11,891 nucleotides of DNA from Chloroflexota bacterium. Its GTDB lineage: Bacteria > Chloroflexota > Dehalococcoidia > DSTF01 > RBG-16-68-14. Shown piece by piece: positions 1-7,774 of this stretch. The notes beneath the pieces are model-generated. The model did no database searches. It was not told the origin of the DNA and saw only the letters and a list, made by a program, of their open reading frames with translations. Position numbers and translations under genes: made by a program. The stretch is from NCBI GenBank assembly GCA_022573935.1, contig JACZTE010000008.1, positions 1 through 11,891 of the forward strand. Reading direction: 5' to 3'. How positions within the stretch are numbered: the stretch's first letter is position 1; every line of letters begins with the position of its first letter.

Positions 1-2
1 TG

Positions 3-2627
3 AACCCCCGGGGCTGCCAGAAGGGCGCCTGCTTCAGCGACGTCATGTACGGGCCAGAGCGATTGCGTTACCCTCTGCGGCGTGTTGGCGAACGGGGCGC
101 CGGCAAGTGGGAGCGCATCTCCTGGGACGAGGCGCTCACCGTGGTCGCAGACGGCATGCTCGATGCGATGGAGGAGGTGGGGCCGGAGTCGATCATCTAC
201 GAGACCGGCCCCGGCAACGGCGGCATCGTCAACGGGCCGCTGCCCGGCTGGCGCCTCTCTCGGCTGATCGGGGCAACGGTGCTCGATACCAACGGCATGA
301 TCGGCGATTTCAACGTCGGTCTCTACGAGACGTTCGGCAAGTTTCATTTCGTCTCGTCCGTCGATGACTGGTTTCACGCCGATCTGATCCTCACCTGGCA
401 CATGAACCCGGTCTTCACCCGAATCCCCAGCGCCCACTTTATCTACGAGGCGCGTTACCACGGCACCCAAGTCGTCAACATCTCGCCGGACTACAACGCC
501 TCTGCCGTTCACGCCGACCTCTGGGTGCCTGTCGAGCCGGGGTCGGACGCGGCGCTGGCGCTGGCCATGTGCCGGATCATCATCGACGAGGGGTGGGTGA
601 ACCGTGACTTCGTCGTCGAGCAGACGGACCTTCCCCTCCTGGTTCGCCTGGATAGCCGCCGCTACCTGCGACAGACCGACCTGGAGCCCGAGGAGCCGGA
701 CGTGCGCGAGGACCAGTTCTACGTGTGGGATGAGACCTCCGGCGGACCTGTGCTCGCACCGCGCGACACGCTGCGAGTGAAAGGCCAGCCGGCGCTGGAA
801 GGGCGCTTCGCCGTCACCCTTCCCGGCGGCGAGCAGATAGAGGTCACTACAGTCTTCGAGCTGCTGCGCGAGCGGCTGGACGCCTACACGCCAGAGCAGG
901 CAGCGTCCATTACCGGCGTTCAGCCTTCGGTCATCCGGCGACTGGCTAAGATGGTTGCAGACGCGAAGCGCGTTCATATCCTGCAGGGCTTTAACGTCAA
1001 CAAGTACTACCACGGCGACCTGATCGAGCGCTCGCAGGCGCTGCTGCTGGCGCTCACCGGCAACTTTGGCCGCAAAGGTACGGGCATGCGCGGCTTCAAC
1101 ACCGGCCAGCTCCAGGTGGGGACAGTGGTGAAGGACCACGCCGGCATCGAGGGCTTCATCAAGCTCGCAGACCGCGTGCTAGACATTGAAGAGGAGCTCC
1201 TCAAGGAAGATCCCACGCTCACGGAGGAGATGCGTGCCATCGGCGTCGAGCAAGCGGAGGCGCAGCGGCGGGTGCTGCTGCCGTACCCGTCCGGACCGCT
1301 GACCGTCCCAGCCGCCTTCTACTGGTACTGGCATGCCGGCTATAAGGAGGTCTGGAACCGGCCCGAGTGGTCGGACCCGGCGATGAAGCGACCGTTGGGC
1401 GAGTACCTGGAGGAAGCCGTCGCGAAAGGTTGGTGGGAGGGTGCTGCACTACCGCCTCCAGACCGGCCGCCGCGCGTGCTTATAGAAGTTGGCTGCTCGA
1501 CGCTGCGGCGAACTCGGGGTGGCTACAAGATCCTGCGCGAGCGTCTCTGGCCGCAGCTCAAGCTCATCACGACCGTTGATGTGCGGATGAGCGCCACCGC
1601 TCTCCAGTCGGACATCGTGCTGCCGGCAGCAGGCTTCTACGAGAAGACGGACTTCCGCTTCCCTACGGCCCATGTCAATTTCCTCACCTTTACCGAGCAA
1701 GCGGTCAAGCCCGTCGGCGAGTCGAAGCCGGAATGGGAGATATTCACGCTGCTGGCCCGCAAACTTCAGGAGCGTGCCCAGGCCCGCGGCATGACGACGG
1801 TCACCGACGCCGACGGCCGCGAGTTCCCGCTCGACCAGCTCGTGGAGCGCTTCACGATGCACGGTGCGATGCGCGAGCACGACGGCGATGCCCTGGCCGA
1901 GGACATCGTGCGCGATACCGTGCGCGTCGGCGCGCTGCCGGAGCGCACCTCTCTCGAGACGTTTCGCAAGAAGGGCATCGTACGCTTCACGGGCCTGGGC
2001 CAGACGGCAGAAGGGCTCAACATGGCGACGGACATCAAGCAAAACGAGACAGTCTCGCCCCTGCGCTGGCACATCGAGCGGAAGATGCCCTATCCCACTC
2101 TCACCCGCCGCATCCAGTTCTACATCGACCACGAGTGGTTCCTGGAGGCGGACGAGGCGCTGCCTCGCCACAAGCCCAACCCCCGGATGGGCGGCTCGTT
2201 TCCCCTCACGATGGTGAGCGGCCATCTCAGGTGGAGCATTCACTCCACTTGGGTGGCCAACAGGCTGATGCTTCAGACGCACCGGGGCGAACCATTCCTC
2301 ATGATGAATCCGCGCGACGCCGTCGCCAGAGGCTTGGCTGATAACGACGAGGTGCGCGCGTACAACGACTTCGACGACTTCCATGTACGCGTCAAGTTCT
2401 CGCCGTCGGTGCGGCCTGGGGAGGTGATCATCTACCACGCGTGGGAGCCTTACCAGTACCGCAATTGGAAGCCGTACGACACCGCGATCCCCGGCATGAT
2501 CAAGTGGCTCCACCTGGCGGGCGGCTACGGCCATCTCAAGTTCTGGCGCAACAACTGGCAGCCTCAGCAGGCTGACCGCGCCATCGCCATAGAGGTGGAG
2601 AAATCGGCCTCGGAGGCGGTGGTGTGA
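3..2627 (+). CDS. Type II DMSO-reductase-family molybdoenzyme, catalytic alpha subunit (5' partial)
   Basis: This is the catalytic subunit of a Mo-bis-PGD oxidoreductase, resembling the NarG/EbdA/DdhA/selenate-reductase group. The reading frame is open to the left edge. Its first visible codons give NPRGCQKGAC, which holds the last Cys ligand of the N-terminal FS0 [4Fe-4S] cluster, followed by the family hallmark MYGPERLRYPL. About 60-100 upstream residues are missing, including the other cluster ligands and any Tat signal. The Asp in GDFNVGLYETFG (codon at 306-308) aligns with the Mo-ligating Asp of type II enzymes. Other family blocks are WHMNPVFTRIPSAHF, the dinucleotide-binding stretch SATALQSDIVLPAAGFYEKT near 1590-1650, and a C-terminal SGHLRWSIHSTW...IIYHAWEPYQYRNW cofactor domain closest in feel to ethylbenzene and dimethylsulfide dehydrogenases. 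The substrate cannot be read from sequence; hydrocarbon or steroid hydroxylation and oxyanion reduction are both possible. The stop overlaps the next gene by 4 bases, and no beta subunit follows. Confidence 0.93.
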   Translation, partial: NPRGCQKGACFSDVMYGPERLRYPLRRVGERGAGKWERISWDEALTVVADGMLDAMEEVGPESIIYETGPGNGGIVNGPLPGWRLSRLIGATVLDTNGMIGDFNVGLYETFGKFHFVSSVDDWFHADLILTWHMNPVFTRIPSAHFIYEARYHGTQVVNISPDYNASAVHADLWVPVEPGSDAALALAMCRIIIDEGWVNRDFVVEQTDLPLLVRLDSRRYLRQTDLEPEEPDVREDQFYVWDETSGGPVLAPRDTLRVKGQPALEGRFAVTLPGGEQIEVTTVFELLRERLDAYTPEQAASITGVQPSVIRRLAKMVADAKRVHILQGFNVNKYYHGDLIERSQALLLALTGNFGRKGTGMRGFNTGQLQVGTVVKDHAGIEGFIKLADRVLDIEEELLKEDPTLTEEMRAIGVEQAEAQRRVLLPYPSGPLTVPAAFYWYWHAGYKEVWNRPEWSDPAMKRPLGEYLEEAVAKGWWEGAALPPPDRPPRVLIEVGCSTLRRTRGGYKILRERLWPQLKLITTVDVRMSATALQSDIVLPAAGFYEKTDFRFPTAHVNFLTFTEQAVKPVGESKPEWEIFTLLARKLQERAQARGMTTVTDADGREFPLDQLVERFTMHGAMREHDGDALAEDIVRDTVRVGALPERTSLETFRKKGIVRFTGLGQTAEGLNMATDIKQNETVSPLRWHIERKMPYPTLTRRIQFYIDHEWFLEADEALPRHKPNPRMGGSFPLTMVSGHLRWSIHSTWVANRLMLQTHRGEPFLMMNPRDAVARGLADNDEVRAYNDFDDFHVRVKFSPSVRPGEVIIYHAWEPYQYRNWKPYDTAIPGMIKWLHLAGGYGHLKFWRNNWQPQQADRAIAIEVEKSASEAVV

Positions 2628-4060
2628 TGGCGCTTCTCGACCTCGGCAGCGAGGCTCCGGCTCGTCGTCTGCCGCTCCGCTTCGACGAGCTGGAGCGGAC
2701 GACGGTTAGGGCGTTGGCCGACGCCGATCGGCCGCTGGGCACGCTAGGCCACCTGGCGCTGTGGGCCAACCTGGGCACAGGCCTCTACCTGCTGGTCGTC
2801 GGCGCCTGGCTGGTGCCGGCGCTCAGCATCCCCCAGGCGATCGTCGCGACCGTCATCGGTGCTGCGCTGGGCTCAGCGATGGTGGCCGCGGCGGTGCGGT
2901 TGGGCGCGGCCGAGAACCGGCCGGGCGTGGTACTCCACAGAACTGCTCTGGGCGAATCCGGCGCGAACCTGTACGGCGTCCTCGCAAGCTTTCGACACCT
3001 GGCCTGGGGTGCGGTTCAGCTCGCCATCGCCGCCGAGGTGGCCGCCGTCGTGATGGCTCGCCAGGGCTTGGGCGGCGGCCGGCCGCTCTGGGCAGCGATC
3101 TTCGGAGCGCTGGTGCTCCTCATGGTGCTCGCCGGGCCGAGCTCGGTGATCCGTCGCTGGCTGGTGCCGAGCGTGGCGCTCACGCTGCTCATCGCCGTCG
3201 TCTTCGCATACTCGGCCTGGTCCGACTTCGGCATTTCGGCGATGCTCAAGCGTGAGCCAACGGGCGGCTGGCCGGACATGACTGGCGCCGTCGACATCGT
3301 CGCGGCCGTCGCTCTCATCTCGCTTCCCGTCGCCACAGACCTTGGACGCCTGGGGACCGCGCGACGGGCAGGTCGCGCCGCCTTCGCCGGACTGGCGGGG
3401 ATGACGGTCTGGTTCGTGCTCCTGGGCGTACTCTTTGTGCCAGCGGTCGATGGCCACGATCTGGCGGGCTTCCTGCTCGCGACGCCAGCCGGGGCGCTCG
3501 CCCTGGTACTGCTGGTCGTGTTGGAACTGGACGGCGCCTTCGTTAGCCTCTACGCGCTGTCCTCGACAGTGCGCGGCTGGGTGCCGAAGGCGGACGTCGC
3601 CCTGCCGGCGGCAGTCGGGGGTGCAGCGGTCTTCGCACTGGGCGGTGCGCTCCTCGACCCGTTCAATTATGGCGACACGCTCCTGCTGCTGGGCGCGGCC
3701 TTCGCGCCGCTGCTCGGCGTGCTGTTGGCAGTCAGGCTGGTGCGTCGCTGGTGGTTCCGGGTGACGGAGAAAACTCGGCTGCGGCCTGACGGACGGTTGG
3801 AGATCACCAGCGGAAGTATATCGCCGCCGGTGTTGGGTGGCGCCTTTGCCTGGGGGCTGGGCTTTTTACTCTACAACTGGGCGGCGCCGCTGGAGATACC
3901 TGGATGGACGGCAGCGATGTCCGTCCTCTTTCAAGACGTCCTGCGGCTCCCCTTCCCGGCAGGCGTGCCGGGCCTGAGCGCTACTGCTCTGGGCTTCGCT
4001 GCTGCCTTCGTGGTTGCTGGGGGATCAACGGCGTTTGGAGCGCGGCGGCCGGCTGCCTGA
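2624..4060 (+). CDS. NCS1-family (cytosine/purine permease-like) transporter
   Basis: A 478-residue, very hydrophobic protein with about 12 predicted membrane helices, in the usual NCS1 size range. The soluble N-terminus ends in DADRPLGTLGHLALWANLGTG, then GAWLVPALSIPQA, matching the NCS1 start of 'PLG..H..LW' and a first helix pair rich in Gly. Further NCS1-like blocks are GVVLHRTALGESGANL, the WGAVQ segment, the DLGRLGTARRAG loop after residue 235, and DTLLLLGAAFAPLLGVLLA near residue 350, where classic members continue ADY but this one has AVR. It would import a small planar compound with Na+ or H+, such as a nucleobase, hydantoin, allantoin or thiamine precursor; which one is unknown. The GTG at 2624 forms a GTGA overlap with the alpha-subunit stop; an ATG at 2627 is an equally valid start, and GGAGG at 2612-2616 serves both. 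The tight coupling suggests co-expression with the molybdoenzyme. Confidence 0.8.
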   Translation: MMALLDLGSEAPARRLPLRFDELERTTVRALADADRPLGTLGHLALWANLGTGLYLLVVGAWLVPALSIPQAIVATVIGAALGSAMVAAAVRLGAAENRPGVVLHRTALGESGANLYGVLASFRHLAWGAVQLAIAAEVAAVVMARQGLGGGRPLWAAIFGALVLLMVLAGPSSVIRRWLVPSVALTLLIAVVFAYSAWSDFGISAMLKREPTGGWPDMTGAVDIVAAVALISLPVATDLGRLGTARRAGRAAFAGLAGMTVWFVLLGVLFVPAVDGHDLAGFLLATPAGALALVLLVVLELDGAFVSLYALSSTVRGWVPKADVALPAAVGGAAVFALGGALLDPFNYGDTLLLLGAAFAPLLGVLLAVRLVRRWWFRVTEKTRLRPDGRLEITSGSISPPVLGGAFAWGLGFLLYNWAAPLEIPGWTAAMSVLFQDVLRLPFPAGVPGLSATALGFAAAFVVAGGSTAFGARRPAA

Positions 4061-4093
4061 GGCTGTGGGTAACGCGATGCTCAGCGGCGAGAT

Positions 4094-4099
4094 AGAGGA
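4094..4099 (+). promoter_or_regulatory. Ribosome binding site that decides the exporter start
   Basis: AGAGGA lies seven bases before the ATG at 4107, which makes that ATG the best start for the exporter. Earlier in-frame ATGs at 4014 and 4078 have no comparable purine run. The 4014 start would overlap the permease gene and add a charged, unconserved leader of 31 residues. Confidence 0.6.
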
Positions 4100-4106
4100 A
4101 CAGGCG

Positions 4107-5834
4107 ATGGCGCCGGAAGGACCGGACGGTAGCCGCGTCCTGGTCATCGCCGCCGTGATGGCGGCCCTCTTCGTGTCGGCCATCAGCCAGACTGTGGTAA
4201 CGACGGCGCTGCCGCGCATGATCGGCGATCTGGGCGGGCTGAGTCTCTATAGCTGGGTGCTGACGTCATCGATGCTCGCCGCTACCGCGGCCATGCCTCT
4301 GGTGGGCAAGCTCTCCGACCTCTACGGCCGCAAGCCGTTCCTGATGGGTGGCATCGCCCTCTTCATGGTCGCCTCGGCCCTTACCGGCGCCTCACAGAAC
4401 ATGTTGCAGCTCATCGGTTTTCGGGCCGTGCAGGGGCTGGCGGGCGGGACGATCATGGCCAGCGCCTTCGCCACCATCGGTGATCTCTTCCCGCCGGCGG
4501 AGCGCGGACGGTACTTCGGACTCTTCACCGGCGTCTTCGGTCTCGCCAGCGTCGCCGGACCGCTCCTCGGCGGCTTCGTCACCGACCACTGGGGCTGGCG
4601 CTGGGTCTTCTACATCAACGTGCCCTTTGGCCTGCTAGCGCTGGCGGTACTAACGAAGGGGATGCGCTGGCAGCGCCCAGACGAGTCGGAGCGGCGAGCA
4701 GCGCCTATCGATTGGATGGGGATGGTCGCCCTCCTCTGGGCCGTGATCCCCCTGCTGCTGGCGCTGGCCTGGGCGGGCGACCGCTTCCCATGGGTTTCCG
4801 CCCCGATCGGAGCGTTGCTGGGGATAGCAGGACTGGGTCTCTTCGCCTTCCTCGCGATCGAGCGTGGAGCAGCGGACCCGGTGCTCCCGCTCTCCCTCTT
4901 TCGAGAGCGGACGTTCGTGGTGGCATCCGCCGCCGCCTTCCTGACGGGCATCGGGTTGTTCGGAGCGCTCAGCTACATGCCGCTGTTCATCCAGGGCGTG
5001 CTGGGCGCTTCGGCGACGAACTCCGGCCTGGTCAATATGCCGCTGATGCTCGGCTTGACCGCCGCCAGCCTTGCCTCCGGCATGGTGGCCAGCCGGACAC
5101 GTCGCTATCGATGGATGGTCATCGCCGGTGGCGTAGTGCTGGTGGGCGGGATGGCCATCATGACTACGCTGGACGAGCAGGCCAGCCTGGCCCTGCCCAT
5201 CGCGGGGATGATCGTGGTGGGCCTGGGACTGGGGCTCAGCATGCCGCTGCTCGGCCTGGCCGTCCAGAACGCCCTGGACGACCGGCTGCTGGGCGTGGCG
5301 ACAGCATCGAGTCAGTTCTTCCGCCAGATCGGTGGCACGCTGGGCATCGCCGTCTTCGGCACCATCATTACGACGCAGATCCAGGGCGGCCTCATTGGAC
5401 GGCTGCCGGAGGAGGTGGCCAGCGTAGCTCCGCCGGAAGCGCTCCGCCAGCTAGAGGAGCCGCGCATCTTGCTCAGCCCCCAGGCGCTGGAGCAGCTACG
5501 CGGGACGTTCGCCGCTTTCGGCGACACTGGGCCCGCGCTCTACGATCAGACGCTCGCTGCGATGCGCGGTGTCCTGGCCGACGGCCTGCAAGAGGTCTTC
5601 CTCGCAGGGCTCCTGGTGGCGATCCTCGCCTTCGCTGTTAGCGTCTTTCTCCCCGAGCTGCCGCTGCGGACGCGCGCCTCTGTAGGGCAAGAGCGGACGC
5701 CTGCGCCGACTGACTTGATCTGGGGCGACGCATCGTGGATAAGCGAGGGGCGCACCCTCTGCGAGGTGCCAGTCGACGAAGCACCGATACATGCAGCAAC
5801 GGTCCCCCAAGCCGGAGAGGCAGGTGACGGCTGA
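4107..5834 (+). CDS. MFS transporter, DHA2 (EmrB/QacA-like) 14-TM drug:H+ antiporter family
   Basis: A 575-residue inner-membrane exporter. Visible motifs are motif A GKLSDLYGRKP (residues 67-77), the motif B Arg in LIGFRAVQGLAGG (about 102-114) and the DHA2 motif C GPLLGGFVTDHWGWRWVF (151-168) followed by YINVPFG. The long loop rich in PEEVASVAPPEAL between the last two helices is usual in the 14-TM group. Oddity: the TM1 motif that normally reads LDxT(I/V)V..ALP reads ISQTVVTTALP here, so the conserved Asp is Ser27. A roughly 60-residue hydrophilic tail follows the last helix. The exported compound is unknown; drugs, toxic intermediates or metabolites are the family range. It starts 46 bases after the permease and its TGA shares a base with the nitrilase ATG, so it is in the same operon. 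Confidence 0.93.
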   Translation: MAPEGPDGSRVLVIAAVMAALFVSAISQTVVTTALPRMIGDLGGLSLYSWVLTSSMLAATAAMPLVGKLSDLYGRKPFLMGGIALFMVASALTGASQNMLQLIGFRAVQGLAGGTIMASAFATIGDLFPPAERGRYFGLFTGVFGLASVAGPLLGGFVTDHWGWRWVFYINVPFGLLALAVLTKGMRWQRPDESERRAAPIDWMGMVALLWAVIPLLLALAWAGDRFPWVSAPIGALLGIAGLGLFAFLAIERGAADPVLPLSLFRERTFVVASAAAFLTGIGLFGALSYMPLFIQGVLGASATNSGLVNMPLMLGLTAASLASGMVASRTRRYRWMVIAGGVVLVGGMAIMTTLDEQASLALPIAGMIVVGLGLGLSMPLLGLAVQNALDDRLLGVATASSQFFRQIGGTLGIAVFGTIITTQIQGGLIGRLPEEVASVAPPEALRQLEEPRILLSPQALEQLRGTFAAFGDTGPALYDQTLAAMRGVLADGLQEVFLAGLLVAILAFAVSVFLPELPLRTRASVGQERTPAPTDLIWGDASWISEGRTLCEVPVDEAPIHAATVPQAGEAGDG

Positions 5835-6829
5835 TGCAAGCGAACTTGGTCGCGATACAGATGCGGGCGAGTATCGACGACTACGCCAGCGGCGAAACGT
5901 TTCGCCGCCGCATGGAAGGACTCATGGAGCAGGCAGCGACGAAGGTAGATTTCAGCCTGCCAACCATCGTCTGCTTCCCGGAGACGGTCGGGCTATGGCT
6001 GAGCTTCGTTCCCGAGATCTATGACAACATCCGAGACTGTACGACGATTCAGCAGGCGATCGTACGGGGCATTCCACCCAATTGGAGACGCTTCCTTCGA
6101 GCTTGCTGGCGCTTCCGCACGATCGGCGTCACCACGATCTTCCTTGAGACGGCGCTGGACGCTGAGGCGATCTACCGGAAGACTTTTTCGGATCTCGCCA
6201 AGCGCTATGGCTGCTACCTGCAAGCGGGCACGATCTACATTCCTACGATCGAAGACGAGCCAGTGAAGGGCCGCCATGTCCTCGGTCGAAAGGTGTACAA
6301 CATCGCGTATCTGTTCAACCCGAAGGGTGTTATCCTACAGCGTGTGCCCAAGCACAACCTATCGCGGCCGCTCGAGCGACGCTTCCATTTCTCCTCCGGC
6401 GACCGACTTGACCTCCACCCCGTGAATACCGCGCTGGGCCGCATGGGCATCCTTATCTGTTACGATGGGTTCCACGAGTCGCTTGTGGAGCGCTACGACA
6501 GCCTTGGCGTGGAGATCGTCCTGAACCCTTCTCACAGCGATCGCAACTGGGAGCAGCCCGCGGGCTTCAACAACGCCATCACCGTAGGCGAGGCCTGGGA
6601 GCAACATGGCGTTGGAGCGATGATCCAGGGTAGACCGAACATTCAGTACGCGATCGTACCCATGATGGCGGGCCGCATCCTCGACCTGGAAGGCCAGGGG
6701 TGCTCCCACATCGCCTGTAATACGGGCGATGTGGGAGCGCCAGCCGCTCGCTTCCTTCTGGCCAAGGCTACTTCGCACACCAGCGAGGAGATCGTCACGG
6801 CCACCATCGATCTACCGCGAGGCTGTTAG
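5834..6829 (+). CDS. Carbon-nitrogen hydrolase (nitrilase superfamily)
   Basis: A 331-residue cytoplasmic hydrolase expected to cleave a non-peptide C-N bond (amide, carbamoyl group or nitrile) through a Glu-Lys-Cys triad. The triad is visible: Glu50 in CFPETVG, Lys173 in RVPKHNL and Cys209 in LICYDGFHES. The block GILICYDGFHE...VEIVLNPSHS matches the family elbow, with FHE in place of the common FPE. A G-x-S-x-I-type strand (GCSHIACNTG, residues 289-298) and the ending IVTATIDL are also typical. Oddity: Glu50 and Lys173 are 123 residues apart, against roughly 80-85 in compact family members, so there is an insertion of about 40 residues (about 55-110), rich in Trp and Arg. Substrate is unknown. 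ATG overlaps the exporter stop by one base (TGATG), giving translational coupling. Together with the permease it may indicate uptake and hydrolysis of a nitrogen compound, which is inference. Confidence 0.9.
   Translation: MQANLVAIQMRASIDDYASGETFRRRMEGLMEQAATKVDFSLPTIVCFPETVGLWLSFVPEIYDNIRDCTTIQQAIVRGIPPNWRRFLRACWRFRTIGVTTIFLETALDAEAIYRKTFSDLAKRYGCYLQAGTIYIPTIEDEPVKGRHVLGRKVYNIAYLFNPKGVILQRVPKHNLSRPLERRFHFSSGDRLDLHPVNTALGRMGILICYDGFHESLVERYDSLGVEIVLNPSHSDRNWEQPAGFNNAITVGEAWEQHGVGAMIQGRPNIQYAIVPMMAGRILDLEGQGCSHIACNTGDVGAPAARFLLAKATSHTSEEIVTATIDLPRGC
6699..6741 (+). repeat. Long inverted repeat (hairpin) inside the nitrilase gene
   Basis: Arms GCTCCCACATCGCC (6702-6715) and GGCGATGTGGGAGC (6725-6738) are perfect 14-base reverse complements. 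The pairing continues inward by T-G, G-C and T-A to a three-base loop (6719-6721) and outward by T-G, G-C and G-C, giving about 20 bp with two wobble pairs. It lies about 90 bases before the nitrilase stop and encodes the conserved GCSHIACNTG strand, so it is not an obvious insertion. No T-run follows, so it is not a standard intrinsic terminator. Confidence 0.85.
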
Positions 6830-6867
6830 GGGAATACGCACCGGCAGCATCGCAGGAGGGCGCGGCA

Positions 6868-7659
6868 ATGGAGCAAGATATCGTCTCGTCTGGCTACGAC
6901 GCAGTGTATGGGAGCACGGCCAAAAGCCCTACGTTGCGCCGGCTGTGGCACGAGCACGCGGAAGGCCTCGATTTCCCGGAGGAGTTCGGCCATATCAGCC
7001 TTACGACGCTGCCAGAGCTCCAACGAATTTCCGTCGAACTTCGCCTTGGCACCGATGAGACGTTCGTAGACCTCGGCTGCGGCATGGCTGGCCCGGCCCT
7101 GTGGGTGGCACGCGAGACAGGCGCGCGCCTCATCGGCGTAGACCTGTCGCGCGTCGCGACGGAGCAGGCCAGCGCCCGTGCGGCCGAGCTCGGGCTGGCC
7201 GAGCAGGCACGGTTCGTCGTTGGTTCCTTCGCCGATACCCGTCTGGACGCCGATGTAGCCGCGGGCGTCATGAGCGAGGACGCAATCCAGTACGCACCCG
7301 ACAAGCGGGCCGCTATGGTGGAGGCCGCTCGCATCCTGCGCCCTGGCGGCCGGTTCGTCTTCACCGTCTACGAACTCGATCGGGATCGCGCCGCCGGCCT
7401 CCCGATCCTCGGGGCCGATCTTGTCGATGACTATCGTCCGCTGCTGGCGGATGCGGGATTTCGCGTCGAGGCGTACGAGGAGACTCCGGGCTGGCCAGAG
7501 CCGATGACGACAACCTACTCCGCTCTTCTCGACGCAAGGGAGGCGCTGGCCGAAGAGATGGGCGAGGCCGCCGCCGGCGCGCTCGTCGCGGAGCTTTCGC
7601 TGACGCTCGAGCAGCGGCCATACCGGCGGCGTGTGCTAGTCGTAGCGACGAGGGAGTGA
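6868..7659 (+). CDS. Class I SAM-dependent methyltransferase
   Basis: A 263-residue soluble enzyme with the Rossmann methyltransferase fold. Motif I is FVDLGCGMAGPAL (residues 66-78). The acidic residue binding the SAM ribose is Asp92 in LIGVDLS. A motif II/IV-like stretch SEDAIQYAPDK follows at about 136-146, and the post-motif LRPGGRFVFTVYE at 157-169. The family transfers methyl from SAM to small-molecule O, N, C or S acceptors; the overall look is of the UbiE/sarcosine-dimethylglycine-type group, but the acceptor cannot be named. GGAGGG at 6855-6860 sits seven bases before the ATG, a strong ribosome site. It follows the nitrilase by 38 bases and is probably the last gene of the left-hand operon. 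Confidence 0.9.
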   Translation: MEQDIVSSGYDAVYGSTAKSPTLRRLWHEHAEGLDFPEEFGHISLTTLPELQRISVELRLGTDETFVDLGCGMAGPALWVARETGARLIGVDLSRVATEQASARAAELGLAEQARFVVGSFADTRLDADVAAGVMSEDAIQYAPDKRAAMVEAARILRPGGRFVFTVYELDRDRAAGLPILGADLVDDYRPLLADAGFRVEAYEETPGWPEPMTTTYSALLDAREALAEEMGEAAAGALVAELSLTLEQRPYRRRVLVVATRE

Positions 7660-7681
7660 CGTAGTCCGGAGGCAGCGCACT

Positions 7682-7774
7682 ATGATCTCAAGTTCAGGCT
7701 GCGATAGAGAGCAACTCGTCACGTACCTAAGCCAGGCCAGGAACCAGCTCAGCGAGGGGATCCGTGGGAGATAG
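7682..7774 (+). CDS. Possible small ORF (30 residues) overlapping the kinase start
   Basis: ATG at 7682 is preceded by GGAGG (7668-7672) at a 9-base spacing and opens a 30-codon frame beginning MISSSGCDREQLV. It ends at a TAG (7772-7774), just inside the downstream kinase gene that starts with GTG at 7764. The kinase has only a GAGGGGA run three bases before its GTG, so terminating ribosomes from this small frame could supply it. The encoded peptide has no recognisable domain. It could be a leader or coupling peptide, or a chance frame. Confidence 0.35.
   Translation: MISSSGCDREQLVTYLSQARNQLSEGIRGR

Noticed and set aside
1449..2534. A 361-codon open frame on the - strand inside the molybdoenzyme gene
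   Set aside because: It is antisense to a clearly conserved coding sequence, has no recognisable domain, and arises from GC-rich codon use.
4712..5641. A 309-codon + strand frame inside the exporter gene
   Set aside because: Its product is low-complexity Arg/Gly/Pro-rich and shifted against an intact DHA2 protein, so it is a shadow frame.
6699..6741. Intrinsic terminator
   Set aside because: The stem is inside the nitrilase coding sequence and no T-run follows, so it was listed as an inverted repeat instead.
7656..7686. Promoter-like pair GTGACG and TATGAT before the kinase
   Set aside because: The spacing is 19 bases, the first box matches only four of six positions and overlaps the methyltransferase stop, so it is too weak to annotate.
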